Part shown: piece by piece, positions 34,232 through 42,830 of the stretch
How the letters are laid out: the number at the start of each line of letters is the position of its first letter
How positions within the stretch are numbered: position 1 is the stretch's first letter
Source of the DNA: Allobosea vaviloviae
GTDB taxonomy: Bacteria; Pseudomonadota; Alphaproteobacteria; Rhizobiales; Beijerinckiaceae
DNA length: 64,000 nt
Direction: 5' to 3'
NCBI RefSeq assembly: GCF_001298265.1
Contig: NZ_LGSZ01000010.1
Location: 1 to 64,000 of the forward strand
The notes under the pieces: model-generated
What the model was told of the DNA's origin: nothing
Databases searched by the model: none
The model's input: the letters and a program-made list of their open reading frames with translations, nothing else
Position numbers and translations under genes: made by a program

Positions 34232-35572
34232 TCAGTTGGCGACCGCCCTGATCACCCGCCGCGTCTTCTCGACGATCTCGCCGATCTGGTCTTCGGTCAC
34301 GATCAGCGGCGGGGTCAGGGCGAGCGTGTCGCCGGTCAGGCGCACCATCAGCCCCTCCTCGTGGAAGGCGTGCTCCATCGCGTCATAGCCGCGCTTGCCG
34401 ACGCCGTCGGGGCGTGACGCGAGGTCGATGCCGGCGACAAGCCCGAGCGTGCGGATGTCGAGCACGTTGGGCTCCTCCTTCAGGTCCATGACGGCATCGG
34501 CCCAGATCGGCTCCAGCATCTTGGCCCGCTCGAACAGGCCCTCGTCGCGATAGATGTCGAGCGTCGCCAGCGAGGCCGCCGCCGCCAGCGGATGGCCGGA
34601 ATAGGTGTAGCCGTGGAACAGCTCGATGGCGTTGTCGGGGCCGTTCATGAAGGCGTCGAAGATCGGCTTGCGCACGATGACGCCGCCCATCGGCACGGCA
34701 CCCGAGGTCACGCCCTTGGCGAAGGTGATCATGTCGGGCACGACGTCGTAGCGCTCGGCGGCAAATGCGCTGCCCAGCCGCCCGAAGCCGGTGATGACCT
34801 CGTCGAAGATCAGCAGGATGTTGTGCTTGGTGCAGATCTCCCGCAGGCGCTTGAGATAGCCCTTGGGCGGCGGCAGCACGCCGGTCGAGCCCGACATCGG
34901 CTCGATCATCACGGCGGCGATGGTCGAGGCGTCGTGCAGGGTGACGATGCGCTCGAGCTCGTCGGCGAAATGGGCGCCATACTCCGGCTCGCCCTTGGTG
35001 AAGCGCTGCTTCTCGCGGTCATAGGTCGCCGGCATATGGTCGGAGCCGGCCAGCAGCGAGCCGAAGAACTTGCGGTTCGAGACGATGCCGCCGACGGAAA
35101 TGCCACCGAAGCCGACGCCGTGATAGCCGCGCTCGCGCCCGATCAGCCGGGTCTTCGAGCCCTTGCCGAGCACGTTCCAGTAGGCGATCGCGATCTTCAG
35201 CGCGGTGTCGGCGGCTTCCGAACCGGAGCCGGCGAAGAAGACATGGTCGAGATCGCCCGGGGCCAGCGCCGCGATGCGGGCAGCCGCCGCGAAAACCTTG
35301 GGATGGCCGAACTGGAAGTTCGGGGCGAAGTCGAGTTCCTCGGCCTGGGCCTGGATAGCCTCGATGATCGGGCGGCGCTTATGGCCGGCATTGCAGCACC
35401 ACAGGCCCGCCGTGCCGTCCATGATCGGCTTGCCCTCGGGGGTGTAATAATACATCCCGTCCGCCCGCGCGATCATGCGCGGCCGCTTCTTGAAAGCCCG
35501 ATTCGCCGTGAACGGCATCCAGAAGGCTTCGAGGTCGTTGGGGCTGGCGATCGGGGACGGTGCTGGGGTCAT
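34232..35572 (-). CDS. omega-amino acid/pyruvate aminotransferase (class III)
   Basis: The 446-residue PLP enzyme is of the class III (omega) aminotransferase family. It has an N-terminal FWMPFTANRAFKKRPRMI segment, GSEAADTALKIA, the IFDEVITGFGRLG block with the PLP-binding Asp257, and the Schiff-base Lys286 in TFAKGVTSG. The MPFT and GLWCCNAGHKRRPI blocks fit the beta-alanine:pyruvate aminotransferase group (making malonate semialdehyde and alanine), but related substrates such as taurine, GABA or putrescine cannot be excluded. No transport or regulator gene adjoins it. It is convergent with yoeB. Confidence 0.88.
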   Translation of the reverse strand: MTPAPSPIASPNDLEAFWMPFTANRAFKKRPRMIARADGMYYYTPEGKPIMDGTAGLWCCNAGHKRRPIIEAIQAQAEELDFAPNFQFGHPKVFAAAARIAALAPGDLDHVFFAGSGSEAADTALKIAIAYWNVLGKGSKTRLIGRERGYHGVGFGGISVGGIVSNRKFFGSLLAGSDHMPATYDREKQRFTKGEPEYGAHFADELERIVTLHDASTIAAVMIEPMSGSTGVLPPPKGYLKRLREICTKHNILLIFDEVITGFGRLGSAFAAERYDVVPDMITFAKGVTSGAVPMGGVIVRKPIFDAFMNGPDNAIELFHGYTYSGHPLAAAASLATLDIYRDEGLFERAKMLEPIWADAVMDLKEEPNVLDIRTLGLVAGIDLASRPDGVGKRGYDAMEHAFHEEGLMVRLTGDTLALTPPLIVTEDQIGEIVEKTRRVIRAVAN

Positions 35573-35754
35573 CGGGGCGGTCCTGTGGATTAATCTTCCC
35601 TCAACCTAACAGCACGATGCGGGGTGTAAATCTCCACCGCATCGCGGCATCCCTGCGCCGGGCGGGATTCGGCACAACGAGCATCGCGGCAGGTGACCTA
35701 GCGTCGCCTTTGGCGTAGGTTGAAAAAGGGGGGCGCAAACTGGACCGGACCCCG

Positions 35755-37545
35755 ATGGACCACAGTAGCGCAGCGTCCGACCGAGCGGAGGGCGAAACCT
35801 CCGCAGCGATTCGCGCGGGCCTCGCGCGCGTGCTGGATTCGGACGCTTTTCGTGCCGCTCCGCAATTATCGGCCTTTCTCGGCTTCGTGGTCGAACGCGT
35901 TCTCGCGGGGCGTGGGGCGGAGTTGAAGGGTTATACGATCGCCGTCGAAGCGTTCGGCCGCCCGTCCGATTTCGACCCGCAGGCCGACCCCATCGTGCGC
36001 GTCGAGGCCGGTCGCCTGCGACGGACACTGGCGCAATATTATGCGGGTGAGGGCGCCAGCGATGCTGTCCGGATCACAATGCCGGTAGGTGCCTATGTCC
36101 CGGTCTTCGAGCTGGCCGAGCATGGGCCGGCCGAGACCGCCGCTCCGGTTCGTCCGATGGACGAAAAATCCATGGCGATTCCTTCGCCTACGCCTGGCGG
36201 ACTGCGCGAGTCGCAGTCGCGGCAGGAGCGTCAGATCGCCAGGCGTTGGCCCGTGATGGCCGGCATGGCCCTTTGCCTCGGATTGCTGTCGCTGACGGCG
36301 TGGTATCTAGGCCTGATCCATGGAGCGCCAGGGCCGGGGGCCGGAACCCTGCCTGAGTCGTCGGCGCGCATGGCGGTCATGGGCGCCGGCCCTGCCTTTC
36401 AGGACGTGCCGCTGGAGCCGACGGTCGTGGCGGTTTCGATGCCCGACCTGCCCGACGATCCCGCGATCACCGCGCTCGGGCGCCGGTTTTCCGGCGTTCT
36501 GGTCGATGCACTGTCGCGCTTTGACGATCTTGTGACCGTCAGGGTCCCCCCTGTCGGCCAGGCCCCACCGGCCAACATCGACTACATCTTCGAAACGATG
36601 GGCCAGAGAATCGACGGCAGCATCGAGAGCTTCGGCCGCCTCCGGTCGGTCCGCGATGGCCGCATCGTCTGGTCGGCGTCGTCGACGCGGGCGCTGGCAG
36701 CGGAAGACGGCGACCTGCCCGACATCGCCCGGCGCCTGGCGACCCGGCTGGCCGAGCCCTTCGGCATCATCCATGCCGATATCCGCCAGAATCCTACGTC
36801 CGGGCCGATGCGGTGCATCTATCAGGCCATTGATGCGCGCAGCACGATGACGTCCGAGGACCATCTCGCGGCCCGCAAATGCGTTCAGGAGCTGATCGAC
36901 CGGGACCCGACCTTCTATCCCGCCTGGATCCAGATGACCTTCCTCAGCCTGGGCGAATACACCTCCGGCCTCAATCCCCAGGCGGGCTCGCCGCTCGATC
37001 GGGCGCTCTCGGCCGCGCTGACGGCGGTCCGTCTGGCTCCGTCGAGCGGCAGGAGCATGCAGGCGATGATGGAGGCGCTTTTCGCGCGCGGCGCGACGGA
37101 TGAAGCGATCAAGGCCGGGCGCGAGGCCCTGACCCGAAACCCCTTCGATTCCGATATCATGGCCAGCCTCGGTGGACATTACATCCAGCTCAACCGTCCC
37201 GCCGAAGGACTGCCGCTTGTGCAGCGAGCGATCGAGCTGAGCGCCGGGCGCCCGCCGGCTTATGATTTCTTCGCTCTCCTCGGCGCGCATCTGCTGGGCG
37301 CGCGACAGCTTGCAAATGGGCATGGCGCGTTTCTGGCAGCCGACGAAAACCTTTATGCGCTGCTGGGGCGCGCGATTCAGGGGATGCAGGATGGCAACGA
37401 AGCGGGCAAGGCTGAGGCGATCGCAACGCTGCGAAAGCGTTTTCCGCTCTTCGAGACGCAGCCGCGACTCTGGCTCATGCGTCGCGGCTTCGGCAGCGAG
37501 GTCATGGACCGCATCCTCGCAGACCTCGGCATCCTGCATCCCTGA
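35755..37545 (+). CDS. membrane sensor-like protein with N-terminal signalling domain and TPR
   Basis: The 596-residue product has an N-terminal domain (about 17-115) with LSAFLGFVVERVL, ELKGYTIAVEAFGR, DFDPQADPIVRVEAGRLRRTL and YYAGEG segments. This is a widespread domain that usually precedes a membrane helix and a TolB/FlgO-like or TPR part. One membrane helix lies at about 165-185. An alpha/beta domain follows (about 205-350; VVAVSMPDLPDDPAI, VDALSRFDDLVTVRV), then several TPR-like repeats to the C-terminus. Such proteins are often labelled adenylate cyclase, but no cyclase domain is visible here. A trans-membrane signalling or scaffolding role is inferred. It stands alone, with no partner gene. 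Confidence 0.7.
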   Translation: MDHSSAASDRAEGETSAAIRAGLARVLDSDAFRAAPQLSAFLGFVVERVLAGRGAELKGYTIAVEAFGRPSDFDPQADPIVRVEAGRLRRTLAQYYAGEGASDAVRITMPVGAYVPVFELAEHGPAETAAPVRPMDEKSMAIPSPTPGGLRESQSRQERQIARRWPVMAGMALCLGLLSLTAWYLGLIHGAPGPGAGTLPESSARMAVMGAGPAFQDVPLEPTVVAVSMPDLPDDPAITALGRRFSGVLVDALSRFDDLVTVRVPPVGQAPPANIDYIFETMGQRIDGSIESFGRLRSVRDGRIVWSASSTRALAAEDGDLPDIARRLATRLAEPFGIIHADIRQNPTSGPMRCIYQAIDARSTMTSEDHLAARKCVQELIDRDPTFYPAWIQMTFLSLGEYTSGLNPQAGSPLDRALSAALTAVRLAPSSGRSMQAMMEALFARGATDEAIKAGREALTRNPFDSDIMASLGGHYIQLNRPAEGLPLVQRAIELSAGRPPAYDFFALLGAHLLGARQLANGHGAFLAADENLYALLGRAIQGMQDGNEAGKAEAIATLRKRFPLFETQPRLWLMRRGFGSEVMDRILADLGILHP

Positions 37546-37705
37546 ATCCCGTTGAAGGCCGGACAGTGCGGTCATCGGCCCGGTGATGGGCGTGTCAGGC
37601 ATCGAACGAGGCAAAAGCTCGCTTGCGGGCTGGCGTAAGGGTACTCTCGGCGAAATGGTGTGATTCGCCGTCTCGTCCCGATCAACCCCTCGCGCGATCG
37701 CTGCC

Positions 37706-39163
37706 TTGGCCCCTTTCCAACGCAATGCCCTCCACCCCCTCGCCAGCGCCGTCACCGGGCTGTCGGTGGGCGCGATCGCGGCCCTTCTCCTGCCCGCGCC
37801 GTTGAGCACGGCGCTCGGACTGCTTCTCGCCGGCGGCGGCTGGCTTGGCTCGGCCTGGCTGCTCGAACGGCGCGGCCTGGCGCAGCGCGAACAGGTTCTC
37901 GCCGCCATCGGCGAGGTCAAGGTCAGGCTTGCCACCAATGCGATACGGCTCGACGCCCTGTCCAAAAGGGTGGAGCAGATGCCGATGCGCGATGTCGATG
38001 CCGCACCGGCGCGAGCCGCCATCAACGAGCTGACCGCCGAGGTCGGGCTGCTCGGCGATCTCATCCATCAGGTCGCGACGACGCTCGCCGACCACGATGC
38101 CGCCATCGCCGCGGTCCAATCCCGGGCGCCGTCATCCGCGCCGCCTCCTGCACCTGCGCCTGTCGTGGTCGTCGACCCTGAGGCCGCCCGCCAGGAGCGC
38201 CTGCGCGTGCTGGCCGCCGAGCGTGCCGAGGCCGCCCGCCAGGCCGAGGAACAGGCGGCGGCGGAACGTGCCGCCGTCATCAGCGCCGCACTCTCGGAAG
38301 GGCGGGTCGAGGTCCATCTGCAACCGATCGTGCAGTTGCCGCAACGCCGCACGCGCGGCTACGAGGCGCTGGTGCGGCTGCGGCTCGACGAGCACACGCT
38401 GCTGCTGCCGCACGAATTCCTGTCCGTCATCGAGGAACGCGGCTTCGGCCCGACGCTGGATGCACTCGTCCTGACGCGCGCGCTCGCCATCGCCCGCCAT
38501 CTCGGCTCGAAGGAGGGAGATCTTTTCGTCTCCTGCAACTTCAGCGCGGCGACATGGAGCTCGTCGAAGGCGCTGGCGACCTTGTCGCGCATCCTCGAAA
38601 AATACCGGGAGCATACCGGTCACCTGATCATCGAGATGCCACAGAGCGTCTTCCGTGGGCTCGATCCGACGAGTCTCGGGCTGCTCGGGGCGATGTCAGC
38701 CAATGGCGTGCGCTTCGCGCTCGACCAGCTCGTCGATCTCAGGCTCGATCCGACCTCGCTGTTCGACCGCGGCATCCGCTTCGTCAAGGCGCCCGCCACG
38801 CTCCTGATGGAGCACGCCGAGGGCGCGACGACGGACATCGCCGCAGGCGATCTCTCGACCTTGCTGGCGCGTGCCTCGGTGGTGCTGATCGCCGACGAGG
38901 TCGGGGACGATCCGACGGTCGCGGACATGATCGATCTCGGAGTCATGATGGCGCAGGGGCTGGTCTTCTCGCCGCCGCGGCCGGTCAAGCCCGATGTCTT
39001 CGCCGAGCCCGCCCCGCCGGCCGCGGCGCCTGAGCCGAGCCCGGAACCGCCGCGTCAGGCCGCCGAGATCGTCGGCTATCCCGCGCCGCCTGCTGCGCCT
39101 GTGCCGGAGGCTGCCCCGCAGCGCCAGTCGTTCCGCTCGGTCCTGCGTCGCGCCAGCGCCTGA
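37706..39163 (+). CDS. degenerate EAL-domain membrane protein
   Basis: The 485-residue protein (TTG start at 37706) has two N-terminal membrane segments (about 12-48), a coiled-coil linker with a Pro-rich part and an Ala/Glu/Arg-rich helix (about 158-195), then an EAL domain (about 200-430). The EAL residues (220-222) are kept, but other c-di-GMP phosphodiesterase residues are changed. The DDFG motif reads L-D340-Q341-L, the usual E-T-E reads E310-M-P, and the loop-6 region is ADEVGDD. K361 and QG at 417-418 are kept. It is probably a c-di-GMP-binding or protein-binding EAL rather than an active enzyme. Neighbouring genes give no further hint. Confidence 0.8.
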   Translation: MAPFQRNALHPLASAVTGLSVGAIAALLLPAPLSTALGLLLAGGGWLGSAWLLERRGLAQREQVLAAIGEVKVRLATNAIRLDALSKRVEQMPMRDVDAAPARAAINELTAEVGLLGDLIHQVATTLADHDAAIAAVQSRAPSSAPPPAPAPVVVVDPEAARQERLRVLAAERAEAARQAEEQAAAERAAVISAALSEGRVEVHLQPIVQLPQRRTRGYEALVRLRLDEHTLLLPHEFLSVIEERGFGPTLDALVLTRALAIARHLGSKEGDLFVSCNFSAATWSSSKALATLSRILEKYREHTGHLIIEMPQSVFRGLDPTSLGLLGAMSANGVRFALDQLVDLRLDPTSLFDRGIRFVKAPATLLMEHAEGATTDIAAGDLSTLLARASVVLIADEVGDDPTVADMIDLGVMMAQGLVFSPPRPVKPDVFAEPAPPAAAPEPSPEPPRQAAEIVGYPAPPAAPVPEAAPQRQSFRSVLRRASA

Positions 39164-39321
39164 TCCATCCCTGTCGATCGGTTCCGGTTGCTGCGGCAGA
39201 CCCATGGCGCAGCATGCGGCGGAGCTTCGTCGGAAGGCTGTTTCGTGGCGGGCAGCTTCGTAGCGAGAACAGGCCCGATGCTGTAGAGCCGACCGCACCC
39301 AGCCAGAGGGAGTGACACGTC

Positions 39322-40191
39322 TTGCCGTCATCCAAGCTCACAGCCACCTTGCCCCTGTCCGGCTTTTCCGAGATCGCGGACCGCTTCGATCTCTGCCTCT
39401 GCGATGTCTGGGGTGTCGTTCATAACGGCGTCGCGGCCTTCGGCGAGGCGGTCGAGGCGCTGGTTGCGATGCGCCAGCGCGGCATCACCGTGGTTCTGGT
39501 CACCAACGCGCCGCGCCCCAATGCGGGGATCGCGCTCCAGCTTGCGGGCCTCGGCGTCCCCGAATCGGCCTGGGATGCGATCGTGACCTCGGGCGATGTC
39601 TGCCGCGCGCTGATCCAGGCCCGCGCCGGCCAGCCAATGTTCAGGCTCGGCCCCGATCGCGACCTTCCGCTGATCGCGGGGCTCGATGCACCCGAGGTCG
39701 GCCCCGAGCAGGCCGGCTATGTGTTGTGTACCGGCCTGTTCGACGACGCGACGGACACCGCCGGGACCTATGCCGATCTGCTGGCCGGTTTTGCGGCGCG
39801 CGGCCTCGAGATGATCTGCGCCAATCCCGATCTCGTGGTCGAACGTGGTGGCCTGATCGTGCCCTGCGCCGGCTCGGTGGCGCTGGCCTATGAGGAGATC
39901 GGCGGCAGGGTGGTCTATGCCGGCAAGCCGCATGCGCCGATCTATGAGGCGGCGCTCGCCCTGGCGGAGGCGAAGCGCGGAGCGCCGATCGCGCGCGGGC
40001 GAATCTGCGGCATCGGCGATGCGATCCGCACCGACATCGCAGGCGCGGATGCCTTCGGGGCGACCGGCATCATGGTGCTGGCGGGCATCCATGCCCAGGA
40101 TTTGATGGAGGCGTCATGGGACCAGCGTCATGGCTGGTTCGCGCGACAAAGCCATCGCCCGGACTATGCGCTGCCGCATCTGGTCTGGTGA
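39322..40191 (+). CDS. HAD-family hydrolase (TIGR01459-like)
   Basis: The 289-residue protein is a type IIA HAD hydrolase: nucleophile region DLCLCDVWGVVHNG (Asp28), a VVLVTNAPRP motif II, and a YAGKPHAPIYEAAL motif III, ending in a CGIGDAIRTDIAGADAFG metal-binding segment. It fits the TIGR01459 group, which has no confirmed substrate; nucleotide- or sugar-phosphate is likely. The TTG at 39322 is preceded by AGAGGGAG with good spacing, which supports it as the start. It converges with the cheY-like gene 18 bases downstream. Confidence 0.85.
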   Translation: MPSSKLTATLPLSGFSEIADRFDLCLCDVWGVVHNGVAAFGEAVEALVAMRQRGITVVLVTNAPRPNAGIALQLAGLGVPESAWDAIVTSGDVCRALIQARAGQPMFRLGPDRDLPLIAGLDAPEVGPEQAGYVLCTGLFDDATDTAGTYADLLAGFAARGLEMICANPDLVVERGGLIVPCAGSVALAYEEIGGRVVYAGKPHAPIYEAALALAEAKRGAPIARGRICGIGDAIRTDIAGADAFGATGIMVLAGIHAQDLMEASWDQRHGWFARQSHRPDYALPHLVW

Positions 40192-40209
40192 GCGCAGCCG
40201 CCCGGGCTC

Positions 40210-40593
40210 TCAGACGGCGCAGACGGATTCGATCTTGGAACGCAGCGTCTGGGCGTTGAACGGCTTGACGATGTAGTTGTTCACGCCGGCCTTCTTGGCG
40301 GCGACGACGTTCTCGGTCCGGGACTCGGCGGTGACCATGATGAAGGGAGTTGCCGAGAGGGCGTCTTCCTCGCGCACGCGCTGCAGCAGCTCGAAGCCCG
40401 TCATCGGCTCCATGTTCCAGTCGGAGATCACGAGACCGTACTGCTTGTCGCGCATCTTGGCGATCGCGGCCTGACCGTCGGAGGCATCGTCGACATTCTC
40501 GAAGCCGAGCTGCTTCAGGAGGTTGCGGATGATCCGGACCATCGTCTGGTAATCATCGACCACCAGGATGGGCATGGACGGGTCGAGAGCCAT
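40210..40593 (-). CDS. CheY-like single-domain response regulator
   Basis: The 127-residue receiver has the acidic pair D13-D14, the phosphorylation site Asp58 in VISDWNMEP, Thr88 in MVTAES and Lys110 in IVKPF. It consists only of a receiver domain, as in CheY, and its KAGVNNYIVKPFNA ending is CheY-like. It should signal by binding another protein, such as the flagellar switch, when phosphorylated. No kinase or chemotaxis operon is beside it, so its input is unknown. The 270 bases upstream to the MaoC gene hold no further gene. Confidence 0.92.
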   Translation of the reverse strand: MALDPSMPILVVDDYQTMVRIIRNLLKQLGFENVDDASDGQAAIAKMRDKQYGLVISDWNMEPMTGFELLQRVREEDALSATPFIMVTAESRTENVVAAKKAGVNNYIVKPFNAQTLRSKIESVCAV

Positions 40594-40863
40594 TGTGGTG
40601 CTCCAATTCAGACGTGAAGACACGGAAACGATGGCCCGTGTCGCGCCGCCTTGATCTGGCAGCGGTTGTTGATCGACCTCATAGCGCGCCCGTGTTTCAA
40701 AGCCGTTAATCCTATGCTGGAGTGACGCAGCGGAATTCGTCTTCCGGCGAGGCCACCAAAGTCCAATGGCCCGCTTGCCGCTGCTGTGACAGGTTCGGTC
40801 GGAGACTGATCGATCCCGGCTGCGAGCCTTGGTGCAGCGCCGCAGGCCAAGGCAATCCCCCCG

Positions 40864-41307
40864 ATGCGCAGCGCCCTCTACACCGTCCACGCCTTCGAGG
40901 ACCTGGCCATCGGCCAGAGCGAAAGCCTCATGCGCACGGTGATGGAGCGCGACGTCTCGCTCTTCGCAGAGCTCTCGGGCGACGCCAACCCGATCCATCT
41001 CTGCGACCGCTACGCCGCCTCGACCAAGTTCGGCCAGCGCATCGCGCACGGCATGCTGACCGCGAGCCTGGTTTCGGCCCTGCTCGGAACCAGGCTGCCT
41101 GGGCCTGGCGCCGTCTATCTCTCGCAGACCCTCACCTTTCTGGCACCGGTGAAGATCGGCGATGTGGTCATGGCCAGGGTCGAGGTGATGGAACTCGTGG
41201 CCGAGCGCCGTCGTGCTCGCCTGTTCTGCGAATGCCTGGTCGATGGCAAGGCGGTTCTGGAGGGCGAGGCCTGGGTGGCGCTGCCGCGGTCCGCGCCGAA
41301 GGACTGA
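40864..41307 (+). CDS. MaoC-family (R)-specific enoyl-CoA hydratase
   Basis: The 147-residue hotdog-fold protein carries the MaoC/PhaJ hydratase motif with Asp and His in SGDANPIHL and the RIAHGMLTASLVSALLG segment. Such enzymes make (R)-3-hydroxyacyl-CoA, feeding PHA synthesis or acyl-chain breakdown. The typical FGQRIAHGML block is complete. No phaC or fatty-acid synthesis gene is next to it. The ATG at 40864 is preceded by a weak ribosome-binding site; no better start is seen. Confidence 0.85.
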   Translation: MRSALYTVHAFEDLAIGQSESLMRTVMERDVSLFAELSGDANPIHLCDRYAASTKFGQRIAHGMLTASLVSALLGTRLPGPGAVYLSQTLTFLAPVKIGDVVMARVEVMELVAERRRARLFCECLVDGKAVLEGEAWVALPRSAPKD

Positions 41308-41498
41308 GACGCCGATATCACTGGAAGGCAAGGCGCGTCCGCTTCCTCCGAAAGCGGGGGGAGGGGACGAAAGCGGTGCGCCTCTGTGACGCCCTGCCTT
41401 CGCCCGGTGGATTGAACGCCCGGCTTGACGCCTCGCCGCGTCTGGCCAATGACGGGGCCGGCCCGGCGCGCGTCCGGGCGCCCGGATAGCCCTGCCCG

Positions 41499-42467
41499 AT
41501 GACCTCGTCCGCCGACCTTCCCTCGAGCTTCGTCCTCGACATCGACAAGCCGATCCCCGACACGCTGCGCGGTGCGGTTCTGGCGATTGGCAATTTCGAC
41601 GGCGTGCATCGCGGCCATGCCGAACTCGCCCGCGTCGCGCGGGAGATGGCGGCGCAGCGCGGCACCACGGCCGCCGCGCTCACCTTCGAGCCGCATCCGC
41701 GCAGCGTCTTCCGGCCCGACCAGCCGGTCTTCCGCCTGACGCCGCCGGCTGTGAAGGCCGAGCTTCTGGCGCAGGCCGGCCTGCCGCTGACCTTCGTGCT
41801 GCCCTTCAACCGCGAGATCGCCGCTGTTCATGCCGAGGCCTTCGTCGACGAGCTATTGCTCGACAAGCTTGGCGCCGCAGGCCTCGTCTGTGGCTTCGAT
41901 TTCCATTTCGGCCAGGGGCGCAGCGGTTCTCCCGAGATGATCGAGGCGCGGGCGATGGCGCGGGCCATTCCCGCAGTGGTCGTGCCGCCCTATTCCTGGG
42001 CGGGCGAGCCCGTCTCCTCGACCCTGATCCGCACCGCCCTGGAGCAGGGTGACGTCGCCCGCGCTGCGGCGTTTCTCGGCCGGCCGTGGTTCGTGCGCGG
42101 GGTCGTCGCCCATGGTGACAAGCGCGGGCGCGATCTCGGCTATCCCACCGCCAACCTGCATCTCGCCCGCGACTGCCGTCTGGAATACGGCATCTATGCC
42201 GTCAGGATGAAGATCGACGGCATCTGGCATGACGGCGTCGCGAGCTTCGGCAGCCGGCCGACCTTCGACGATGGCGCGCCGCGCCTGGAAACCTTCGTCT
42301 TCGATTTCTCGGGCGATCTCTACGGCAGGCAGGTCGATGTCGCCCTGGTCGAATGGCTGCGCGGCGAGGCGAAGTTCGACTCGCTTGAAGCCCTGATCGC
42401 GCAGATGGATGCCGACAGCCTGCGCGCACGCGACATCCTTCGCCAGACGCCGCCCTTCCTTCCGTAA
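41499..42467 (+). CDS. ribF: bifunctional riboflavin kinase/FAD synthetase RibF
   Basis: RibF makes FMN from riboflavin and FAD from FMN. The 322-residue protein has an N-terminal nucleotidyltransferase domain (LAIGNFDGVHRGH near residue 28, and a VCGFDFHFGQGRSG segment near 128) and a C-terminal riboflavin kinase domain with GDKRGRDLGYPTANL and HDGVASFGSRPTF. The order and length are normal. It is on the same strand as ileS and lspA, an arrangement (ribF-ileS-lspA) conserved in many proteobacteria, though a 363-base gap with a repeat separates ribF from ileS here. No FMN riboswitch is seen upstream. Confidence 0.95.
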   Translation: MTSSADLPSSFVLDIDKPIPDTLRGAVLAIGNFDGVHRGHAELARVAREMAAQRGTTAAALTFEPHPRSVFRPDQPVFRLTPPAVKAELLAQAGLPLTFVLPFNREIAAVHAEAFVDELLLDKLGAAGLVCGFDFHFGQGRSGSPEMIEARAMARAIPAVVVPPYSWAGEPVSSTLIRTALEQGDVARAAAFLGRPWFVRGVVAHGDKRGRDLGYPTANLHLARDCRLEYGIYAVRMKIDGIWHDGVASFGSRPTFDDGAPRLETFVFDFSGDLYGRQVDVALVEWLRGEAKFDSLEALIAQMDADSLRARDILRQTPPFLP

Positions 42468-42830
42468 CTGGGCTTTGCTAGAGCACCCTCGCGTTCGAAA
42501 AAGCGCGCCGTCATCCCGGGCGACCGCAGGGAGACCCGGGATCCATTCCTGACCCGTTCCGGAATGGATCCCGGCTCTGCGCTTCGCTCCGGCCGGGATG
42601 ACCGTGGTGGTTCCTGCGACGAGATTTTTGCTCTAGAAGCCGATCATGATCATGGTGCGCATCTTCCGCTTCATCAGGCTCCGGCGAATTACGGGCCCGG
42701 CTGCCGCCCCGCGCTAGAGGCGCGGGCGCTCGCGCAAGCCGGGTGAGCGTCGTATTTCTTCCAGTTTCACCGCGGACAGCGCCACGCCAGACGATGATGG
42801 CAGGCCAGCCCGCCTTGCCCGAGCCGGACC
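42468..42830. other. intergenic region ribF-ileS
   Basis: Only a family A palindrome (42510-42602) is recognisable. The remaining 42603-42830 includes the region likely to hold the ileS promoter and leader; I see no clear -35/-10 pair, no T-box-like structure and no small gene with convincing signals. Confidence 0.5.
42510..42602. repeat. palindromic repeat, family A copy 2
   Basis: It runs from GTCATCCCGGG to CCGGGATGAC with internal GGATCCATTCC/GGAATGGATCC arms, closely matching copy 1. It is located between ribF and ileS on the same strand. Confidence 0.85.

Noticed and set aside
42603..42830. T-box or other leader riboswitch before ileS
   Set aside because: No T-box conserved sequence or specifier-like stem is visible, and T-boxes are not expected for ileS in this group.
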